Origin: DASVEE01 sp036399695
Lineage (GTDB): Bacteria; Acidobacteriota; Thermoanaerobaculia; Gp7-AA8
Reading direction: 5' to 3'
Assembly: GCA_036399695.1 (NCBI GenBank)
Contig: DASWMP010000154.1
Location: forward strand, 1 to 15,988
DNA length: 15,988 nt
In this document: one piece after another, positions 12,222-15,988 of the stretch
How positions within the stretch are numbered: position 1 is the stretch's first letter
Layout of the letters: each line of letters begins with the position of its first letter
Position numbers and translations under genes: made by a program
The notes under the pieces: generated by a model
What the model saw: only the letters and a program-made list of their open reading frames with translations
Databases searched by the model: none
Told to the model about the DNA's origin: nothing

Positions 12222-12784
12222 GCGACGGATACGGCGAGCTCCTGCTGCAACTGCTCCACGGTGGCGATGCGCGCGAAGCGGCCGCGCAGCACGGCCTCGG
12301 TGCGGCGGACGATCTCGTCGGCCGTCAGCTCGTTGCCGATCGGGAACGTGGCCGTGGCCTCGGTGACGAAATCGACGTCGTAGCCGAGGTCCGCGGCCAC
12401 GCGTGTCGTCGTCTCGCAGCACTGCTCCGTGGAGATCCCGGCGACGGCCACCCGCTTCACGCCGAGCGCTTCCAGGCGCGCCTGCAGGTCGGTGCTGGTG
12501 AAGGCGTTGCGCGTGTTCTTCACGATCAGCGGGTCACTCTCGCGGCGGTCGAGGAAGTCCATCAGCCGCACCTCCGGATCGCCGGGACGGAAGCCCGGAT
12601 CTTCGTCGTTGTGCAGCACGAAGACGATTGGGAGCGAGGCGTCCCGGAACGTGCCGATGAGCTTCGTGACGTTCGCTTCGAACGCCGGGTTGTTGCGCTG
12701 CGCCCAGCGCGCCGGGCTGGCTTTGAACGAGTCCTGGATGTCGATGACGAGCAGTGCGGTGCGTTCGATCGGTTGCTTTTCCAT
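12218..12784 (-). CDS. Isochorismatase-family cysteine hydrolase
   Basis: A 188-residue cytosolic hydrolase of the isochorismatase / nicotinamidase superfamily. The triad is visible: Asp15 in VIDIQDSF, Lys89 in IVKNTRNAF, and Cys122 in GISTEQCC. The cis-peptide region VAVAGIST precedes the cysteine, as usual. Substrates in the superfamily include nicotinamide, isochorismate and N-carbamoyl compounds; none can be chosen from sequence alone. Its last codon overlaps the start of the GlxA-type regulator, a pairing I have often seen annotated in bacterial genomes. No Shine-Dalgarno precedes the ATG at 12784; TACATT lies six bases upstream. The gene diverges from the short-chain dehydrogenase across 60 bases. 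Confidence 0.93.
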   Translation of the reverse strand: MEKQPIERTALLVIDIQDSFKASPARWAQRNNPAFEANVTKLIGTFRDASLPIVFVLHNDEDPGFRPGDPEVRLMDFLDRRESDPLIVKNTRNAFTSTDLQARLEALGVKRVAVAGISTEQCCETTTRVAADLGYDVDFVTEATATFPIGNELTADEIVRRTEAVLRGRFARIATVEQLQQELAVSVA

Positions 12785-12790
12785 GCGAGC

Positions 12791-12796
12791 AATGTA
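12791..12796 (-). promoter_or_regulatory. Candidate -10 element of a leaderless promoter
   Basis: On the minus strand TACATT is followed by exactly six bases and the ATG at 12784. A weak -35 (CTGAAC) lies 17 bases further upstream. On the other strand CAGAAT (12833-12838) lies six bases before the ATG of the dehydrogenase at 12845. Confidence 0.4.
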
Positions 12797-12844
12797 AGCC
12801 GTCCCGCGGGTGCGTTCAGGCCGATGATAGGTCAGAATGGGCCA

Positions 12845-13549
12845 ATGGAACTTGCGAACGCAAAAGCACTCGTGACGGGCGGCAGCTCAGGAATCGGCTT
12901 CGAAACGGCGCGGCAGTTGCGCGCCCGCGGCGCCCAGGTGGCGATCTGCGGACGCGACGAAGCGCGCCTGCAGAAGGCAGCGAAAGAGCTCGGCGCCCTC
13001 GGCATCGTCGCCGACGTGGCGAAGGAAGAGGACGTCGTGCAGCTCGTGCGCACCGTCGTCGAGACCTTCGGCGACTACGACGTCCTGATCAACAACGCCG
13101 GCTTCGGGATCTTCGCGCCGCTCGTGAGCACGCGCCTGAAGGACATGCAGAACGTCTACGCGACGAACGTGTTCGGGGCGATGCTGGTGGCGCGCGAATC
13201 GGCGAAGCACTTCATCACCAGGCAGCGCGGGAACATCGTCAACATCGCCTCGACCGCGGGGCAGCGCGGCTCTGCCAACGGGACGTCCTACTCGTCGAGC
13301 AAGTTCGCCCTCTCGGGCCTGACGGAATGCTGGCGCGCGGAGCTGCGCCCGTACAACATCCGCGTCATGCAGGTGAACTTGAGCGAGGTGCAGACCGAGT
13401 TCGTGGTCAATTCCGGCCGCCCGGGTCGCGGCTACAGCGAGCGCAAGCTCGTGTCGGCGGACATCGCCCACACGATCGTGGCCATGCTGGAGATGCACGA
13501 CCGCGGCTTCGTGACCGACGCCACGGTTTGGGCCACGAACCCGGATTAG
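12845..13549 (+). CDS. Short-chain dehydrogenase/reductase (SDR), likely NADP-dependent
   Basis: A 234-residue classical SDR. The cofactor-binding motif TGGSSGIG is at 11-18. Arg37 after the second strand (CGRDEARL) favours NADP(H). NNAG is at 83-86. The catalytic set is Ser136, Tyr149 and Lys153 (YSSSK). The usual PG motif after the catalytic region is replaced by NLSEVQTEF (178-186), so the region shaping the active site differs. The closest type is 3-oxoacyl-ACP reductase-like oxidoreductases, but the substrate is unknown. The start at 12845 places the nucleotide-binding strand at the usual distance from the N-terminus; in-frame upstream codons would add an unrelated arginine-rich stretch. 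There is no Shine-Dalgarno. A short hairpin follows the stop. Confidence 0.93.
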   Translation: MELANAKALVTGGSSGIGFETARQLRARGAQVAICGRDEARLQKAAKELGALGIVADVAKEEDVVQLVRTVVETFGDYDVLINNAGFGIFAPLVSTRLKDMQNVYATNVFGAMLVARESAKHFITRQRGNIVNIASTAGQRGSANGTSYSSSKFALSGLTECWRAELRPYNIRVMQVNLSEVQTEFVVNSGRPGRGYSERKLVSADIAHTIVAMLEMHDRGFVTDATVWATNPD

Positions 13550-13558
13550 GTCACGGAG

Positions 13559-13572
13559 GCGCTCCAGAGCGC
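13559..13572 (+). terminator. Short palindromic hairpin after the SDR gene
   Basis: GCGCTC-CA-GAGCGC is a perfect 6-bp inverted repeat ten bases after the dehydrogenase stop, followed by TTGCTT. The two-base loop would open to four bases in RNA. There is no clear T-run, so termination is only tentative. Confidence 0.35.
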
Positions 13573-13601
13573 TTGCTTCCGCCTTGCCGCCCTTCCATAC
13601 T
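13573..13601 (+). promoter_or_regulatory. Candidate sigma-70 promoter of the Cys-rich gene
   Basis: TTGCTT (13573-13578), a 17-base spacer and CATACT (13596-13601) resemble -35 and -10 boxes, with three of six and four of six consensus positions. The predicted start near 13607 is just before the Shine-Dalgarno AGGAGGT at 13611-13617. Confidence 0.35.
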
Positions 13602-13623
13602 CGTGCGCGAAGGAGGTTCATGC

Positions 13624-13995
13624 ATGAAGTTCCGTCTCGTGATGCTCTTCTTTGCTGCTCTTGCCGTTGCGTCCGTGGCCAGCGCCACCTGTAACGTCTG
13701 TGTTGCCAGCGTGGCCAACAAGTGGGAGGGCACCTGCCAGCCTTCGTTCGGCCCGATGTGTCAGGGCATGTGCTGCCTCATGGACCAAGGCAACTTCTGC
13801 GACCCTTCGGAACGCTACTGGGGCTGTTCCGCGGAAGGAATCGCGGTGCCGGCCTCCTACTTCGCCACGCGGCTGCCGACCCTCACCGAGGGCTCCGCGC
13901 TACGCCTGCGCCTCGGGAACGGCGTTCGTCCGGTGCAGAAGAGATGCTCCGGAACGTCGATCATGACGATGAAGTTGAGCCGGACCGCCGCCTGA
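13624..13995 (+). CDS. Small secreted cysteine-rich protein, unknown function
   Basis: A 123-residue exported protein. The start at 13624 is supported by AGGAGGT six bases upstream and by a signal peptide (MKFRLVMLFFAALAVASVASA, cleavage near 21). A second ATG at 13620 is out of frame. The mature part has nine cysteines: C23, C26, C38, C46, C50, C51, C59, C68 and C108. Eight are packed within 46 residues, including a CNVC pair and a CC pair, and could form disulfides. The C-terminal third is more basic and has one cysteine. No family was recognised. It has its own ribosome-binding site and a likely promoter, and lies between the dehydrogenase and the PAS-GGDEF-EAL gene. Confidence 0.78.
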   Translation: MKFRLVMLFFAALAVASVASATCNVCVASVANKWEGTCQPSFGPMCQGMCCLMDQGNFCDPSERYWGCSAEGIAVPASYFATRLPTLTEGSALRLRLGNGVRPVQKRCSGTSIMTMKLSRTAA

Positions 13996-14001
13996 ACAGA
14001 A

Positions 14002-14027
14002 CGGGGCAGGCCGCAGCGCCTGCCCCG
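14002..14027 (+). promoter_or_regulatory. Ten-bp stem-loop before the PAS-GGDEF-EAL gene
   Basis: CGGGGCAGGC (14002-14011) and GCCTGCCCCG (14018-14027) pair perfectly around six bases. It begins six bases after the Cys-rich gene stop and ends 19 bases before the next start. It could terminate the first gene or form a leader in the second. Eight stem bases on each side are identical to the hairpin at 4213-4234. Confidence 0.6.
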
Positions 14028-14046
14028 CGATATCATCGTCATCCCT

Positions 14047-15801
14047 ATGGAGACCCCCGAGGTCCTCGAGCGGCAGCTCGCCGAGCAGCGACACCAGAGC
14101 GAGCAGCTTCGGCTCCTCGGGTCGGCCGTCCATCTAGCGGCGCAGGGGATCGCCATCCTCACGCCCGCGGTCGAAGCCGTCGGGCCGCGCATCGCCTTCG
14201 TCAACGACGGCTTCTGCACCATCTACGGCTGCGCGCGCGAAGACATCATCGGGGAGACGCCGCTCGTCTTCGGCATCGTCGAGCGGCAGCAGGCGCTCTT
14301 CGACGCGCTGCTGCAGCACGTCTTCGAGCGCCGCACCTTCGACGCTGAAGTGACGGCGCGCCGCCGGGACGGCACCGAGTTCGAGATGGAGCTGCAGCTC
14401 ATCCCCGTCGAAGACGGCGGCCAGCTCACGCACTGGGTGGCGTTCCTCCGCGACGTCACGGCCGCCAAGCATCAGGTCGTGCAGCTTCGACATCAGGCGA
14501 TGCACGACGCCCTGACCGGGTTGCCGAACCGCGCGCTGCTCTTCGACCGCCTGGAGCAGGGAATCGAGAACGCGCGGCAGCAGAAGGCGTGGCTCGCGCT
14601 GATGCTGATGGACCTCGACCGCTTCAAGGAAGTGAACGACACCTTCGGCCATCAGTTCGGCGACGCGCTGCTCAAGCAGGTGGCCTTCCGCATTCAGAAC
14701 CAGCTCGAGCCGGACGACCTCGTGGCCCGCCTCGGCGGCGACGAGTTCGCCGTGGTGCTGCCGGGGATTCCCGACGCCAGCAGCGTCGCGCTTGCGGCGC
14801 GGCGGCTGCTCAATACGCTCGAACAGCCGTTCGTCGTCGACGGGCAGGTGCTGGAGGTCGGCGCCAGCATCGGCATCGCCATGTTCCCGACCCACGCCAC
14901 CGACGCCCGCACGATGCTGCGCCGCGCGGACGTGGCCATGTACGCGGCCAAGCAGGCGCAGACCGGCTACAGCTTCCATCGCGACGATTACGAATCGGCT
15001 TCACCCGACCATCTCACGCTCGTCGTGGAGATGCGTCACGCCATCGAGCGCAACGAGCTGGAGCTGTATTACCAGCCGAAGCTCCACCTCCGCAGCGGCC
15101 TGATGACGCGCGCCGAGATCCTGCTGCGCTGGAACCATCCGACGCGGGGCCTCGTGACGCCCGGGCTCTTCATCCCGATGGCCGAGCGGACGGGCCTGAT
15201 CCGGCCGATGACGGACTGGCTCCTCGACCGCGCCCTCGGCCAGTGCCGCAAGTGGCAGGACGAAGGCGCGCCGGTCCACGTGGCCGTCAACATCTCCGCG
15301 CGCAGCCTCCTCGATCACGCCCTGCCGTCGAAGGTGCACAACCTGCTGGCGAAGTGGGACGTCGATCCCCGTTTCCTGAAGATCGAGATCACGGAAAGCA
15401 GCATCATGGCCGACCCGGCGCACGCGCTGGCCATCCTCTCGCTGCTGCAGTCGATGGGCGTGCGTCTTTCGGTGGACGACTTCGGCACCGGCTACTCGTC
15501 GCTGACGCACCTGCGCGAGCTGCCGATCGACGAGATCAAGATCGACAAATCGTTCGTCATCGGTATGACCACGAACGAGGCCGACGCCGCCATCGTCCGG
15601 ACGATGATCGATCTCGGCCACAACCTCGGGAAACAGGTGTGCGCCGAGGGCGTCGAAGACGAGGCCACCTGGAAGATGCTCCGCGACCTCGGCTGCGACC
15701 TGGCCCAGGGCTTCTGGATCAGCCGCCCGATGCGCGGCAAGGATCTGATGGCGTGGCTGGTGAAGACGTCGTGGGGGATCTCGGCGCCGAATGTGGGGTG
15801 A
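14047..15801 (+). CDS. PAS-GGDEF-EAL protein (cyclic di-GMP synthesis and breakdown)
   Basis: A 584-residue soluble protein without membrane segments. A PAS sensor domain covers about 20-140 (FVNDGFCTIYGC, WVAFLRDVTAAK). A GGDEF domain covers 150-315 with intact GGDEF at 230-234, so diguanylate cyclase activity is expected. The inhibitory RxxD site five residues before it reads EPDD (221-224), so product inhibition is probably lost. An EAL domain covers 325-575: the signature is EIL (357-359) with Glu kept, and Asn415, Glu447, DDFGTG (477-482), Lys498, Glu534 and Gln554 are also present, so phosphodiesterase activity is also possible. Which activity dominates cannot be told. The protein probably reads a cytosolic signal through PAS and sets the c-di-GMP level. 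There is no Shine-Dalgarno; TATCAT lies ten bases before the ATG. Confidence 0.95.
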   Translation: METPEVLERQLAEQRHQSEQLRLLGSAVHLAAQGIAILTPAVEAVGPRIAFVNDGFCTIYGCAREDIIGETPLVFGIVERQQALFDALLQHVFERRTFDAEVTARRRDGTEFEMELQLIPVEDGGQLTHWVAFLRDVTAAKHQVVQLRHQAMHDALTGLPNRALLFDRLEQGIENARQQKAWLALMLMDLDRFKEVNDTFGHQFGDALLKQVAFRIQNQLEPDDLVARLGGDEFAVVLPGIPDASSVALAARRLLNTLEQPFVVDGQVLEVGASIGIAMFPTHATDARTMLRRADVAMYAAKQAQTGYSFHRDDYESASPDHLTLVVEMRHAIERNELELYYQPKLHLRSGLMTRAEILLRWNHPTRGLVTPGLFIPMAERTGLIRPMTDWLLDRALGQCRKWQDEGAPVHVAVNISARSLLDHALPSKVHNLLAKWDVDPRFLKIEITESSIMADPAHALAILSLLQSMGVRLSVDDFGTGYSSLTHLRELPIDEIKIDKSFVIGMTTNEADAAIVRTMIDLGHNLGKQVCAEGVEDEATWKMLRDLGCDLAQGFWISRPMRGKDLMAWLVKTSWGISAPNVG

Positions 15802-15988
15802 GCGGGGGGCGGGGCCCCGGAGCCACATCAAAACCGATTCCGGATCACGCCTGGAGGACACCGCGGATGCTCTGGAGTGTCCGAGAAGCCCGCTTGCGGG
15901 CGGCAGCGTCGTAGCCCCGGGCGAAAGCCCCAAGGGCGTTAACTTTAGATGTTTGCCTCATGTGGGACAGACACTCCTGTCTGTCCGG
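15802..15988. other. Non-coding tail with a series of hairpins
   Basis: No credible gene was found in these 187 bases. Structures in order: CGGGGCCCCG palindrome (15810-15819); GCCCGC-tt-GCGGGC (15888-15901); a nested hairpin (15914-15937) with outer GCCC/GGGC, inner GGGC/GCCC and a GAAA loop; and GGACAGACA-ctcc-TGTCTGTCC, a perfect 9-bp stem (15965-15986). The GCCC/GGGC type recalls REP sequences linked to RAYT (IS200-like) transposases; that link is inference, as only one copy is visible and the window ends here. Confidence 0.5.

Noticed and set aside
12222..12422. N-terminal extension of the GlxA-type regulator to ATG 12422
   Set aside because: It lies wholly inside the isochorismatase-family gene in another frame and is mostly Arg, Gly and His. 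The GTG at 12221 gives the family N-terminus.
12754..13995. 413-residue plus-strand open frame running through the dehydrogenase into the Cys-rich gene
   Set aside because: Its first 290 residues are an Arg/Ala-rich shadow of the dehydrogenase. Only the end, from ATG 13624 with its own Shine-Dalgarno and signal peptide, is a real gene.
14134..14979. 281-residue minus-strand frame opposite the PAS-GGDEF region, and a similar 310-residue one at 15001-15933
   Set aside because: Both are complements of a well-recognised coding region and show the usual Arg/His/Val/Ala-rich shadow composition.

Overview
The window is high-GC DNA from a Gram-negative-type bacterium: it encodes two lipoproteins with lipobox cysteines, several Sec-type signal peptides and a PAS-GGDEF-EAL protein. 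No rRNA, tRNA, CRISPR array, transposase or phage gene was found. The gene mix (secreted serine hydrolase, periplasmic ankyrin protein, DUF6265 protein, mixed Shine-Dalgarno and SD-less starts) would fit an Acidobacteriota-like soil or sediment organism, but that placement is inference.

Layout. 1-4107 holds three minus-strand genes: a lipoprotein of unknown function, an aspartyl dipeptidase PepE and a UvrD/PcrA-type helicase. They are separated by intergenic DNA built from short tandem heptamers, often in inverted pairs. 4108-4258 is a palindrome-rich divergent promoter region. 4259-6714 (plus strand) holds a 62-residue basic protein, a small membrane protein and a two-part secreted serine hydrolase. 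6819-8216 (minus) is a periplasmic ankyrin-repeat protein, separated from the hydrolase by a nonamer-repeat hairpin. 8334-9419 (plus) is an alpha/beta-hydrolase lipoprotein. 9480-12784 (minus) holds, in transcription order, an isochorismatase-family hydrolase, a GlxA/AraC regulator that overlaps it by four bases, a secreted DUF6265 protein and an AAA+/STAND-like ATPase of lower GC. 12845-15801 (plus) holds a short-chain dehydrogenase, a secreted cysteine-rich protein and the PAS-GGDEF-EAL enzyme. The last 187 bases are non-coding and rich in hairpins. No gene-free stretch exceeds 300 bases.

How the genes fit together. Only the hydrolase-regulator pair, probably with the DUF6265 gene, is a convincing operon. 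The rest are ordinary single genes.

The most unusual signal is in the gaps. Four minus-strand genes (ends at 202, 1172, 1999 and 6819) each have a 7-bp or 9-bp tandem repeat array that stops 6-11 bases from the stop codon. Different loci use different repeat units but share the same architecture, and two or three of them fold into long hairpins. Three genes without a Shine-Dalgarno site also share a TACAYT hexamer exactly six bases before ATG, which suggests leaderless transcripts.
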